Assembly: GCA_036426205.1 (NCBI GenBank) | Contig: CM071568.1 | Span: 52,386,066 to 52,450,065, forward strand | Reading direction: 5' to 3' | Length of the DNA stretch: 64,000 nucleotides | Source: Ascaphus truei | Taxonomy: Eukaryota > Chordata > Amphibia > Anura > Ascaphidae | Shown: positions 55,233 to 64,000 of the stretch, piece after piece | How the letters are laid out: each line of letters starts with the position of its first letter | How positions within the stretch are numbered: the first letter of the stretch is position 1 | The notes under the pieces: generated by a model | What the model was told of the DNA's origin: nothing | Databases searched by the model: none | The model's input: only the letters and a program-made list of their open reading frames with translations | Made by a program: the position numbers and the translations under genes

Positions 55233-56221
55233 GTGTTGTGTGAGCATACAGGTCAGGAGGGTTTAAGGGTTTCAAGAGCAAGGCCAAGATCTAGCTTGTC
55301 ATGGTCCCCCATGAAAGGTTTTAAATCGGTGTAGCTCAATCTGGTTTCAGGTGCATCCTCTGAGTCTGCTACGCCCAGCGATTCTACTACTGGTCGTCCT
55401 GCTCTTGTGAGGGCAGAGGAAGTGTAGATAGATTTTTAGGTTCACAATTCAGCTTCACTGGAGTTTCAATTTAAAGGTTTATTTTGCATGTTATATGAAA
55501 CTCCTGAGACAACGTTTTACAGAACGCTAAAGAAACAACTTTGCTTGGTACATGTGGGAGAACCCCCGAGTGAGATAAGTCTGGGTCTGGTGCAAAGACA
55601 GCAGATAAATGAACGTCAAATATGAATATATGCGTTCTTTATTCTAGCAGTTGTCTCTTTATACTAACAAGCTATGCAAAGGTTAAAATGATAAGGATAC
55701 ATTTGTAGTTAGGAAAAAGCTGTATCACGCTTGCTTGAGGAATAAAATGTCAGAGCAGAAGAGAAGCATCTATCAAAAGACAGCTCTCCATCTACAAACT
55801 GTAACATCTTGCCTATAGTAACTGTAGTTTTGGATTGTAAACTGCCTTCAGAATAAATATATTGGTACTGCAAGAAACCAATATCTGATACAGTTTTTTC
55901 AAACAACAAGGATCTCATGGTATTTTCAGTGCTTATGACGCAGCATTGAATCTGAGGAACATTTTAAAGAAGATTTAATATTTATGTAGCGCAGTTTCCC
56001 CAACCCTACGGGAGATATGGAGGCTACTGTGTGTGTGTGTGTGTGTGGTGCGTTACCTGTGGCTCACAGGAGGCCTGAACCTCCGCTACTGGGAGCCTGG
56101 GGTGTCCCTGATCCGTCTGGTGACAGCACCTCCACCCGTGAGGGATCCTTTCAGTGTTGGATAACCCCGTCACAGGACAATATACCCAGTAACACACACA
56201 CCAGAATATGGTATAAAGATA
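55233..56221. other. unclassified DNA with (TG)n
   Basis: A (TG)n microsatellite lies at 56028-56048. The part 55985-56221 may belong to another LTR-type repeat that replaced the end of the gypsy element. No gene was recognised. Confidence 0.35.
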
Positions 56222-56766
56222 TTTACTGGCGTCCAATTTGGCAGACGTCAATATGTACGTCAACGGATTGTTATCCGTGCTCTCTTTGAAGGTGACTTCA
56301 TACAATTAGTCATGGAGTTTGTCCACAATTGCCCATTTGAGAGCGAGGAATTCCAACTTGTGGACGGGGTAATTCTGCTCGCTGGGGGTCAAACTACGAC
56401 TGACGTAGGCCACTGTTCGGAAGCCAGCCAGGTACTTTTGGTGCAAGACTGCACCAAGGCCGTTGAAGCTCGCGTCCGTATGAAGGATGTAGGGCTGCTC
56501 AGGATCAGCATAAGCGAGAACGGGTGCCTCCGTTAAGCTTTTTTTCAGGCCGATGAATGCCTTTTCACATGCGTCCGTCCACTTGTCGTCATATGGCAAT
56601 CGCGCCAAGGTGGCCTTCTGCCCTGTCTCCTCGGGGTATATTTTGAGAAGGTTGTTGAGGACCTTTGCTTTGCTTGAATATCCCTCCACAAACAGCGATA
56701 GTATCCACAGAATCCGAGGAATGAACGTAGCTCCATGACGTTTTCTAGTCTTGGCCAGTTCACCAT
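56222..56766 (-). pseudogene. gypsy copy 2: RT end and RNase H
   Basis: The minus-strand frame from 56766 has LRSFLGFCGYYR (RT thumb). The frame 56689-56306 reads EKAFIGLKKSLTEAPVLAYA and ILHTDASFNGLGAVLHQKYL, then YPVHKLEFLALKWAIVDKLH, with RNase H residues Asp and Glu. After a stop it continues STDNNPLTYILTSAKLDAS with the third Asp. Similarity stops near 56222. Confidence 0.8.
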
Positions 56767-56911
56767 GGATTCAACTTTGGGGGGTCAGTAGCTATCCCAT
56801 CCGTGGACACTATGTGTCCCACGTAGGTCACTGAGGTGCGGCAGAACCAGCATTTGTCCAAAGACAGCTTCAAGCCTTCCTGGCCCAGCCAATCAAAATC
56901 CTTCAAACATG
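56760..56911 (-). pseudogene. gypsy copy 2: RT segment after the insertion
   Basis: The minus-strand frame reads FDWLGQEGLKLSLDKCWFCR, then TSVTYVGHIVSTDGIATDPP, the standard RT region after the catalytic box. It continues directly from LEEHEKQLLN at 59388 once the L2 and LTR insertions are left out. Confidence 0.75.
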
Positions 56912-56916
56912 CAATA

Positions 56917-56921
56917 TACCA
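56917..56921 (+). repeat. target-site duplication of the inserted LTR
   Basis: TACCA here and at 57728-57732 flank the LTR. The duplicated bases belong to L2 codons just before PLLKNSK. Confidence 0.65.
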
Positions 56922-57727
56922 TGTTACGCCGGTGCTGCACGCAGACCAGACTCGTCCCTTATACTGAGGTGGGGACATATATGTGCATGCACCCGCAGCA
57001 GAAGGAGCGTGTCCGGAGTGTGGTGTTTTGGCGTTGCCAGGCCAGGTGGGAATACGTGTAGGAATACTTGCCGGTACCGATACAGAAGAGACGAAATCGT
57101 TGCCGTTAGCCAAGGTCAGGGAGAGACAGATCCAGGAGGTCGAGGTCCAAGCTGTGGTCGAGGGATGAGAGAAGCTGCAAGGTCAAGTGGGAGCCGGGGT
57201 CCAGAGACAGAGAGGGACGTCCGCCAAGCTGGGTCGCAACCTGAATAAATGAAGAGCAAAGGGAGAACCAGAATAGACGTCCGCAAGCAGAGACTATGTC
57301 GAGCAATGTGAGAGAGGCAAGACAGGTACTATATATTGCGGCTAACCAATAGGGAACCGAGGTAGTCCTGGAGGAACATGAGGAGCTGTCCAGGATTGGT
57401 TCCTATGATAGGCAGCCAGGTGGGGAGCTTTAGGGTTAAGTGGCAGCCTTTGTGATAATTGGGGCGTGGTTTCACTTCTAGTGCAGTGAATAAATTATCC
57501 TTGCCCGGCACGCACTAAGGAAAGTCGGAGAGCGCGCACCCGGGACCAGAGAGAACCGCCAGAGCCCTGAGAGACCGCGGGGTAGTGCTGGTCCGTCGGG
57601 AACGAGGGGGCGCCCCCCTTCAGCGGGAGCAGGTTGAGCGAGGTGAGGAAGCTGTCTCAAGGCAGCGGGGACATTCGGAGGTGAGGAGGGGTCGCGCTGT
57701 GAGCGCCGTGATCCCCGCATCCTCAAA
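56922..57727 (-). repeat. gypsy LTR inserted in the L2 element
   Basis: 806 bp, starting TGTTACGCCGG on the plus strand. The other end reads TTTGAGGATGCGGGG on the minus strand, a point change from the TGTGAGGAT start of the LTR at 35284. A minus-strand TATA-like AATATATAGT lies at 57329-57338. The CCACCTCAGTATAAG block matches the other two LTRs. No internal region is attached, so it is a solo LTR. Confidence 0.7.
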
Positions 57728-57837
57728 TACCATTACTCAAAAACAGCAAGCTTGACCCTACCTGTCCTTCTAACTATAGACCTGTCTCCCTCCTGCCTTG
57801 TGCCACCAAACTCCTTGAACGTCATGTATTCTCTCGA

Positions 57838-59121
57838 TTGCTACACTTTCTCAACACCTATTCTGTCCTAGACCCTCTACAATCTGGTTTCCGCACTGCT
57901 CACTCTACTGAAACAGCTCTCACTAAAATAACTGACGACCTCCACGCTGCCAAAGACAGAGGTAATTACACTCTGCTCATATTACTCGACCTCTCTGCAG
58001 CATTCGACACCGTGGACCACCCTCTTCTCCTTCACATTCTCCATACTCTTGGTATTCGGAACAAAGCTTTATACTGGATCTCCTCTTACCTCTCCCATCG
58101 TACTTTCAGTGTCTCGTCTGCTAACACCTCCTCCTCCTCTATTGATCTCTCTGTGGGGGTACCCCAGGGCTCTGTCCTGGGACCTCTTCTCTTTTCTCTG
58201 TACACACTCTCTCTAGGTGACCTAATAACATCTTTTGGGTTTAAATATCACCTCTATGGTAACGACACACAAATGTACTTTTCAACAGCCGACCTTACAC
58301 CTGCTGTACAAACCAAAGTTTCTGAATGTCTCTCTGCTATATCATCCTGGATGGCCCTCCGCCGCCTTAAACTCAACATGGCTAAAACAGAGCTCCTCAT
58401 ACTTCCTTCCAAACCTGGCCCTACTACCTCAATCCACATTACTGTTGGAACTAAAATCATTCACCCAGTAGCCCAAGCACGCTGCCTATGGGTCACACTT
58501 GACTCCTCTCTCACATTCGCCCCTCACATTCAAAACATATCTAAAACCTGTCGCTTTTTCCTCCGCAATATAACAAAGATACGCCCTTTCCTCTGTTGCT
58601 CGACTGCTAAAACTCTGACTCAGGCCCTCATTCTCTCCCGTCTTGATTACTGTAACCTCCTGCTGTCCGGCCTTCCTGCCTCTCACCTGTCTCCCCTACA
58701 ATCTATCCTAAACTCTGCTGACAGAATCACTCTACTCTTTCCTAGATCTGTCTCAGCATCTCCCCTCATGAAATCCCTCCCCTGGCTTCCGATCAAATCC
58801 CGCATCTCACACTCCATTCTTCTCCTCACGTTTAAAGCTTTACATTCTTCTACCCCTCCTTACATCTCAGCCCTAATTTCTCGCTATGCACCATCCCGAC
58901 TCTTGCGTTCTTCTCAAGGATGTCTTCTTTCTACCCCCTTTGTATCTAAAGCCCTCTCCCGCCTTAAACCTTTTTCACTGACTGCCCCACACCTCTGGAA
59001 TGCCCTTCCCCTCAGTACCCGACTAGCACCCTCTCTATCCAAATTTAAGACCCACCTTAAGACACACTTGCTTAAAGAAGCATATGAACAGCACTGTGGA
59101 TATTCTGAACACGATACATAA
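57838..59121 (+). CDS. L2-clade reverse transcriptase, 427-codon open frame
   Basis: The uninterrupted frame reads [60 protein letters not shown] and [18 protein letters not shown], and ends with the L2 C-terminal [20 protein letters not shown]. Coding sequence extends in frame upstream to about 57733 ([15 protein letters not shown]). The catalytic box is YGND at residues 140-143 (58255-58266) instead of YADD: Ala to Gly and the first Asp to Asn, which should abolish activity. Endonuclease and ORF1 are missing. The open frame is therefore not evidence of function. Confidence 0.85.
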   Translation: MLHFLNTYSVLDPLQSGFRTAHSTETALTKITDDLHAAKDRGNYTLLILLDLSAAFDTVDHPLLLHILHTLGIRNKALYWISSYLSHRTFSVSSANTSSSSIDLSVGVPQGSVLGPLLFSLYTLSLGDLITSFGFKYHLYGNDTQMYFSTADLTPAVQTKVSECLSAISSWMALRRLKLNMAKTELLILPSKPGPTTSIHITVGTKIIHPVAQARCLWVTLDSSLTFAPHIQNISKTCRFFLRNITKIRPFLCCSTAKTLTQALILSRLDYCNLLLSGLPASHLSPLQSILNSADRITLLFPRSVSASPLMKSLPWLPIKSRISHSILLLTFKALHSSTPPYISALISRYAPSRLLRSSQGCLLSTPFVSKALSRLKPFSLTAPHLWNALPLSTRLAPSLSKFKTHLKTHLLKEAYEQHCGYSEHDT

Positions 59122-59387
59122 AGTTTGGCCCCCTGCAGACGCACTTACCAGAACTCCCTCCTACTGTCTCTGTACGTTCTCCCTACCTACCATTTAGACT
59201 GTAAGCTCCTCGGAACAGGAACTCCTCTTCCTTAACTTTTATGTCTGTAGCACTTATTCCCATGATCTGTTATTTATATTATCTGTTATTTATTTGATTA
59301 CCACATGTATTACTACTGTGAAGCGCTATGTACATTAATGGCGCTATATAAATAAAGACATACAATACAATACAATACATTCAGTAG

Positions 59388-59741
59388 TTGTTTTTCGTGT
59401 TCCTCCAGAGTCTTGCTGAAAACGATGCTATCATGCAGGTAGACTAAGCATTCCCATGGGTTCATGTCGCCGATGGTCTTCTCCATCAAACGCTAGAAGG
59501 TTGCTGGGGCACAACAAATACCTTAGGCCATGCGGGTGAATTGGTAGAAGCCAAGGGGACATACGAAGGCTGTCTTCTCCTGGTATTCTGCACTCATTGG
59601 TATCTGGTAGAACCCAGATCTCAGGTCCAGTACACTGAACCACTGGCTTCCCGATAGCGCATTGAGAATCTCTTCAATCCTCGGAAGAGTGTACTGGTCA
59701 GGCATGGTGCGGTTGTTCAGAGTCCGATAGTCGATACACAA
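59388..59741 (-). pseudogene. gypsy copy 2: RT palm
   Basis: The minus strand reads CIDYRTLNNRTMPDQYTLPR, then LSGSQWFSVLDLRSGFYQIP and KTAFVCPLGFYQFTRMA. After a frame break comes CLVYLHDSIVFSKTLEEHEK, with YLHD at 59430-59441, so the first catalytic Asp is His. It stops at the L2 junction. Confidence 0.8.
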
Positions 59742-60729
59742 TCAAACCGACCCATTCTTCTTCCGCACCACCACAATCGGTGATGCGTAGGGGCTACGGA
59801 ATTCTGTTACAATCCCTGCCATCTCCATCTCTTGTAGGACATCTCTCATGTCCTCCACATCTTGGGGAGCAATGCGACGGGAATGCTCCCAATAGGGCGT
59901 GTGTCTCTAACCGGATGGTGTGCTGGGCGTTTTGGCTGCAGAAATGCAAGGAGGGAAATGGAGAAAGGAACAAACACACTCTCGCTACTGTCTGTGACTG
60001 TTTGGGGTGCTGGAGCTAATGTTTTGGCTGCAGCCCACATCCATCTCGCTAGTGGAGAACACTTCCCAGCGTTCTTCCAACTTGGCCGTTAGTCGATCCT
60101 TCCACTCGGCAGACAGGGTTGATTCCCCAAATGCCAGCTCAGCTGGTTGGTCTTGCATGGCAGCGGTGTTCACTTGCGCGGCCATCACTTTGACGGGAGT
60201 AACTGGGTATATTCTACCAAACCATTGACCTTGGTCGAGGGGCATGGTGTACAGAGAGATGTTTTGAATAAACACCTTGATCTTCCCAGTCGGTATTGAG
60301 GACTTCCATTCTCATATCTCAGGCACAAGCCTGTAACCTCGGTTGATGTCCTCTTCTGGTGTACTCTCCAGAAAGAAGAGATGATCGGCCTAGTCTCGGC
60401 CCGCATAGCAGCAGGCTGCGTACATGACCTTCCCTCTCCCTGGGGGAATCTCGGTCAACCCCTTGGAGTGATTGAACAGGTCTCCATATCCATCTTTGGA
60501 CGATATCTTGCAACACTCTTCTCTAAGTACTGGGTGGATTTGTAGAGCAGACAGAGGAATTTGCCAGCCTCTTGCAGGTATGGTCTGATCACCGCCCGCA
60601 CCACATCGGAGTTGGAACCCAATATGATCAGGGAGCTTGGGTGCTCTTGGGGCTCGGGGCATATCAGTGCTTCCACATCCATGGTGTGAAACTTGCCGGG
60701 GTTCAACTGTGGTATTTCCAGCCGAACCT
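59742..60729 (-). pseudogene. gypsy copy 2: protease-RT linker region
   Basis: The minus strand carries several short frames with frameshifts. One has LICPEPQEHPSSLIILGSNS and another TAAMQDQPAELAFGESTLSA and LTAKLEERWEVFSTSEMDVG, which corresponds to the conserved segment just before gypsy RT. Near 59780 on the minus strand the frame into the RT has IPVVVRKKNGS-like residues. It is heavily decayed. Confidence 0.55.
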
Positions 60730-61026
60730 TCACCATGCCGTCGATGGGGTTGTCCTCGTTGATGAGTCCCACAACTTCATCTTGTCCGCCGACTGCAAGG
60801 GCAGGTACTTAAGATGTTGTTTGTATAATGGTTGGTATATAATGGTCACTTGGGACCCGGTGTCCAGCAACGCCGATGCATATATGCCATCCACAAGGAC
60901 GTGTATGATGGCAGCCGGTCCCACGTGACTGTAAACGTCAGATGGGGGTGCTTCATCGGGGCTTGGCACTGGATTGCTCTCGGAGGATGACAAGGTTGTT
61001 TCTGCCAACTGGACCTTGCAGATCAT
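60730..61026 (-). pseudogene. gypsy copy 2: aspartic protease
   Basis: The minus-strand frame has VDGIYASALLDTGSQVTIIY, with the D-T-G active site of retroelement proteases, followed by YKQHLKYLPLQSADKMKLWD. It lies directly downstream of the zinc knuckle frame, as expected for gag-pol order. Confidence 0.75.
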
Positions 61027-61500
61027 GGTTTAGAATGGGATGTCCTAGTTTTTTGTTTTTCTGGGCAGTTCCGAGAGAAGTGGCCCTTCTGGCCACAGTG
61101 GTAGCAGATGACCTTGTCCGGGCTCACCTCAGTTCTGTAGGTAGGTGATCCTCTCTTAGGCACCCTGTATGCGGTGGCATGTGCTTTGGGAGGAGGGTCA
61201 TCTTTGGCGCCTTCCACCTCCTTGGGCTTTGGAGTCGACGCCCCTTTGAACTCGTCTTTGTGAGGTTCTTTAACTTTCTTAGGGGAAGTGGAGCTTTACT
61301 TCCTGTTTCCGGATGTAACTCATCAGAGCCAAGTAGCTGGGTGGCCGGAGGAACACATCGCATCTTGAGGGCCACTAGGATGTGAGGGTAGGGACCCCTT
61401 CAGAAGCTGTTTCAACCTATATTGGTCCACCACTGCATCGGGAATGATTCTTTTGGAGAGTAGTAGAAAAAGGGGGAAGGGTCCTCAGGCGCGTTGTTCT
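61023..61500 (-). pseudogene. gypsy copy 2: gag C-terminus and zinc knuckle
   Basis: The minus strand holds a perfect CCHC knuckle CYHCGQKGHFSRNC (in the frame 61217-61023). Upstream, in other frames, are DAVVDQYRLKQLLKGSLPSH and MRCVPPATQLLGSDELHPET, a capsid-end (SCAN-like) segment and linker. At least three frameshifts. The sequence changes to PLE-type DNA near 61500-61520. Confidence 0.65.
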
Positions 61501-62145
61501 GCTTGTGGCTCCACGGCATGTAAAACGTAGGAAATAAAAGGGGAGAGAGGGGAACCACAGTGAGAAAACAACACAATAGTCATATATAACTCACTTCTTC
61601 ATTTAGGGGGGTAGACAGTGAATATTCAATGTGGGAGGAGACACACTCACTTCAGGTGTCTAATCTTGATTAGATGACTTCTCCTCTATATGGGATGGGG
61701 TGGGTTGAGGGTGAGGGTGAGGGGATGCCTCCTGGTATCTTCCTCAAGGAAATAAAAAAAAAAAGGGGAAAAAAATAATGTAATACAATTTATTAACATA
61801 TAAACAAAAGAGATTAAAAACTCACAAGCGGCCAATATCTATTGGCATAGGGAGGAGATGTAGCCAGACTCCACAGAGCGTCCCTTTCAGGGATGGGGTG
61901 TCTTGTCTTGTCTGGTTCCCAGCTGGCAGATTCTTCCTGTCCGTGCGTGGAGTTCAGCTGACCGCAGAAAAGATATCCAAACGCCCGTGCACAGGCTGGG
62001 TCTTTCTCCATCTGCCTTTCCTCTCCGCACACACGCTGCACAGCCCCTGTTCCGTTGCGCATGCGCCTGCGCAACCGGCGAGATGCTGGCCCAAAAAACA
62101 GGGAAGTCAATCTCCTCACTACGGTGGCTTGTGGTAACCAAAAAA

Positions 62146-62181
62146 CGTCAGACGCGTTTTGCTATTGCTTCCTCAGTGACG
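62146..62181 (-). ncRNA. hammerhead-like ribozyme motif (copy C)
   Basis: Minus strand: helix I CGTCA/TGACG, five perfect pairs (complements of 62177-62181 and 62146-62150). The core CTGAGGA (N7 is free in hammerheads, so this fits CUGANGA) is followed by the extra A and helix II GC/GC with loop AATA. AAA stands in place of GAA, then comes palindromic helix III ACGCGT (complement of 62152-62157) and cleavage-site C. The G12 to A change is in a catalytic position. Confidence 0.55.
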
Positions 62182-62207
62182 TAGACAGGTTTCGGGTAGT
62201 AGCAGTC

Positions 62208-62214
62208 TTTCATA
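62208..62214 (-). promoter_or_regulatory. TATA-like box upstream of the PLE hammerhead motif (C)
   Basis: On the minus strand TATGAAA lies 33 bp before the motif. The right arm has the better version GTATAAAAG at the mirror position near 63975-63983. The spacing equals that in copies A, B and E. Confidence 0.5.
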
Positions 62215-62924
62215 CCTTCTGATGTCGTCATTAACTGTGGGTGTGCTGGTTTTTGACAGGCCACTTTAACTGGGTCGCTACACTCAGCAGGGCCTGTCTC
62301 ATCCATGTTTGAAACGGTGAAAGCATCTTGGGCAATAGATATAATATAATAAAATTGAACACTTTAATTTCAACAACTTAAAACTTTACGGACAAGTGGC
62401 ATACTTAAAAATTACAAGCCCCCTGCATAGAGTTAATTTTGGAAGATAAAATTGGACGTTTTGAGAGAGACTTATCTATTCACAAGGACTTTGTCAAAAT
62501 TCTATAATTAAGATCTGCTTTAAAATTATAAATAATTACTTATATAAAAATGGTCTTTTAAAATATTAAATTTGTGGATCTTAGAAGAAGATGGCTACTG
62601 TTAAAATAAGACATATCATATTTATTTGGGGTGAGCGTAATATTCAACATAAGACGAAGTAGAAATTTGTTGGCTGATAACTAATATTTAGAGCCCAAAA
62701 AACTTTTGAGAATGCCATCTGTTTACACACATATCGAGGGGTAATTACATAAAAGCAGGAAAAATGAGTTCTAGACCCTATTTTACAGAAAGATGATTTG
62801 TATATACATTTGCTACTCCAATATCTATTCTTACATTTAGTTAAATTAATAACCAGCTGATACATTTTGCATAAACAATGGAGGTTATTAGCTTAAGTGG
62901 TGGAGTTTAATGGCAATATTATCG

Positions 62925-63038
62925 TTAAGGGAGAAAGGCAGTTACCTCCATTTCTAAATTTAGCCCTTTCGGTGCCAGGGTTTGGAGAGTGAAAATCCAA
63001 AAGGATTCACTCTTATTGATCTTTTCAATATAGTCTCT
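62925..63038 (-). pseudogene. PLE GIY-YIG endonuclease, C-terminal remnant (left arm)
   Basis: The minus-strand frame reads RDYIEKINKSESFWIFTLQT, then LAPKGLNLEMEVTAFLP and stop (62925-62927). It has the E-x-F-W-I-x-x-L-x-T-L-x-P-K-GLN signature of PLE nuclease ends. The protein lineage differs from copies A and B (GLNLEMEV against GLNEDID). Only this end remains. Confidence 0.75.
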
Positions 63039-63140
63039 TCCCCCCACAGTGTCTCAAACCACTATAAAACTAAACATAACTAGAATCCATCCTGCTTAAA
63101 AAAATTTGGCATTGAAAACGTTCAATCAGACTGGAGGGGA

Positions 63141-63254
63141 AGAGACTATATTGAAAAGATCAATAAGAGTGAATCCTTTTGGATTTTCACTCTCCAAACC
63201 CTGGCACCGAAAGGGCTAAATTTAGAAATGGAGGTAACTGCCTTTCTCCCATAA
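63141..63254 (+). pseudogene. PLE GIY-YIG endonuclease, C-terminal remnant (right arm)
   Basis: Same 37-codon sequence and stop (63252-63254) as the left arm, on the plus strand. Both copies keep an open frame, which suggests that the duplication is recent or arose during the insertion itself. Confidence 0.75.
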
Positions 63255-64000
63255 CGATAATATTGCCATTAAACTCCACCACTTAAGCTAATAACCTCCA
63301 TTGTTTATGCAAAATGTATCAGCTGGTTATTAATTTAACTAAATGTAAGAATAGATATTGGAGTAGCAAATGTATATACAAATCATCTTTCTGTGAAATA
63401 GGGTCTAGAACTCATTTTTCCTGCTTTTATGTAATTACCCCTCGATATGTGTGTAAACAGATGGCATTCTCAAAAGTTTTTTGGGCTCTAAATATTAGTT
63501 ATCAGCCAACAAATTTTTACTTCGTCTTATGTTGAATATTACACTCACCCCAAATAAATATGATATGTCTTATTTTAACAGTAACATCTATTAGCCATCT
63601 TCTTCTAAGATCCACAAATTTAATATTTTAAAAGACCAATCTTTATATAAGTAATTATTTATAATTTTAAAGCAGATCTTAATTATAAATTTTGACAAAG
63701 TCCTTGTGAATAGATAAGTCTCTCTCAAAACATCCAATTTTATCTTCCAAAATTAACTGTATGCAGGGGGCTTGTAATTTTTAAGTATGCCACTTGTCCG
63801 TAAAGTTTTAAGTTGTTGAAATTAAAGTGTTCAATTTTATTATATTATATCTATTGCCCAAGATGCATTCACCGTTTCAAACATGGATGAGACAGGTCCT
63901 GCTGAGTGTAGCGACCCAGTTAAAGTGGCCTGTCAAAAACCAGCACACCCACAGTTAATGACGACATCAGAAGGTATAAAAGACTGCTACTACCCCGAAC

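Larger units (their letters stand above)
56912..59387 (+). mobile_element. L2-clade LINE inserted in gypsy copy 2
   Basis: A plus-strand L2 element, 5'-truncated, with the RT C-terminal half and the typical L2 3' end: GTGAAGCGCTATGTACATTA, GGCGCTATATAAATAAAG, then ACATACAATACAATACAATA repeats to 59387. Its first codons ([18 protein letters not shown], 57731 onward) are separated from the 5' junction by an 806-bp LTR at 56922-57727. No clear duplication flanks the L2, as is common for this clade. Confidence 0.75.
56222..61500 (-). mobile_element. Ty3/gypsy retrotransposon (copy 2), internal region only
   Basis: On the minus strand, from 61500 down: gag C-terminus, zinc knuckle, protease, linker, RT, then after a 2.5 kb insertion (about 56912-59387) the rest of the RT and RNase H. 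Integrase and both LTRs are missing. The protein sequence is unlike that of copy 1, so this is a different lineage. It is broken by many stops and frameshifts and is older than copy 1. Confidence 0.75.
61520..64000. mobile_element. Penelope-like palindromic insertion (copy C), runs off the window
   Basis: Two inverted PLE 3' ends lie head-to-head around a 92-bp spacer (63044-63135). The left arm (63043 down to 62189) and right arm (63136 to 64000) match over at least 855 bp with only scattered differences. Each arm holds the GIY-YIG C-terminus next to the spacer. The left side goes on past the arm through a hammerhead-like motif to a tail near 61520. The right side should hold the mirror motif beyond the window. 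It lies next to gypsy copy 2 gag, so it probably inserted there. Confidence 0.75.
62189..64000. repeat. long inverted repeat of PLE copy C
   Basis: Left arm 62189-63043, right arm 63136-64000. The identical 73-codon frames at 62644-62865 (minus) and 63314-63535 (plus), differing at one residue, are simply the two arms read outward and not a duplicated gene. The right arm is cut by the window edge. Confidence 0.9.

Noticed and set aside
62644..63535. Two nearly identical 73-codon frames in opposite directions
   Set aside because: They are the same 3' non-coding PLE sequence in the two arms of the palindrome. They lie downstream of the nuclease stop and show no protein signature.
1..64000. tRNA, rRNA and CRISPR features
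   Set aside because: No cloverleaf, rRNA-like block or spaced direct-repeat array was seen. The only tRNA-like boxes belong to the SINE at 43540-43732.

Overview
The window looks like intergenic DNA from a vertebrate, most likely a frog or another amphibian. I infer this from the mix of repeats: Penelope-like retroelements with a GIY-YIG tail, L1, L2 and CR1-type LINEs, Ty3/gypsy elements, a tRNA-derived CORE-SINE and large foldback DNA elements, in AT-rich DNA with no bacterial-style gene packing. I recognise no host protein-coding gene, tRNA, rRNA or CRISPR array. Nearly every coding region is a transposable-element gene, and most are broken.

Layout. 1-5700: unclassified DNA, an LTR-like stretch and pieces of foldback/MITE-like repeats. 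5930-9065: two pieces of Penelope-like elements (PLEs), one of them with a hammerhead-ribozyme-like motif. 9760-12370: a foldback-family fragment and a tandem ~600 bp repeat. 13900-14810: remnant of a DNA-transposon gene with a BED-type zinc finger. 15680-25062: a four-part nest, namely a CR1 LINE split by a short PLE (16148-16955) and a 7.7 kb L1 (16971-24691), the L1 being split in turn by another PLE (20741-22128). Exact target-site duplications (TSDs) support each insertion. 29755-32304: a 5'-truncated L1. 32600-34700: a foldback element. 35284-38278: a Ty3/gypsy element with 5' LTR, gag, protease and reverse transcriptase (RT), cut in mid RT. 41076-42225: a PLE with a 15 bp TSD and inverted internal copies. 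43540-43732: a CORE-SINE. About 46300-46950: a PLE fragment with a minus-strand hammerhead-like motif. 49519-50593: a solo gypsy LTR with a 5 bp TSD. 50990-55044: a 4 kb foldback element inserted into a second copy of the 14 kb transposon gene. 56222-61500: a minus-strand Ty3/gypsy interrupted by an L2 LINE, which is itself interrupted by an LTR. 61520-64000: a PLE palindrome that runs off the window.

The most interesting system is the PLE set. Six copies carry a compact motif laid out like a type I hammerhead ribozyme: helix I, a CUGAUGA-like core, helix II, a GAA-like core, then a very short and mostly palindromic helix III ending at a U-H cleavage site. Helices I and II change sequence between copies but keep pairing. 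In four copies a TATA-like box lies 33-34 bp upstream, and one PLE insertion begins only 4 bp before the motif. This suggests transcripts that start at the ribozyme. Every copy has one extra A between the CUGAUGA-like core and helix II, which departs from the canonical hammerhead and leaves activity in doubt. All calls come from reading the sequence; no search or folding program was run.
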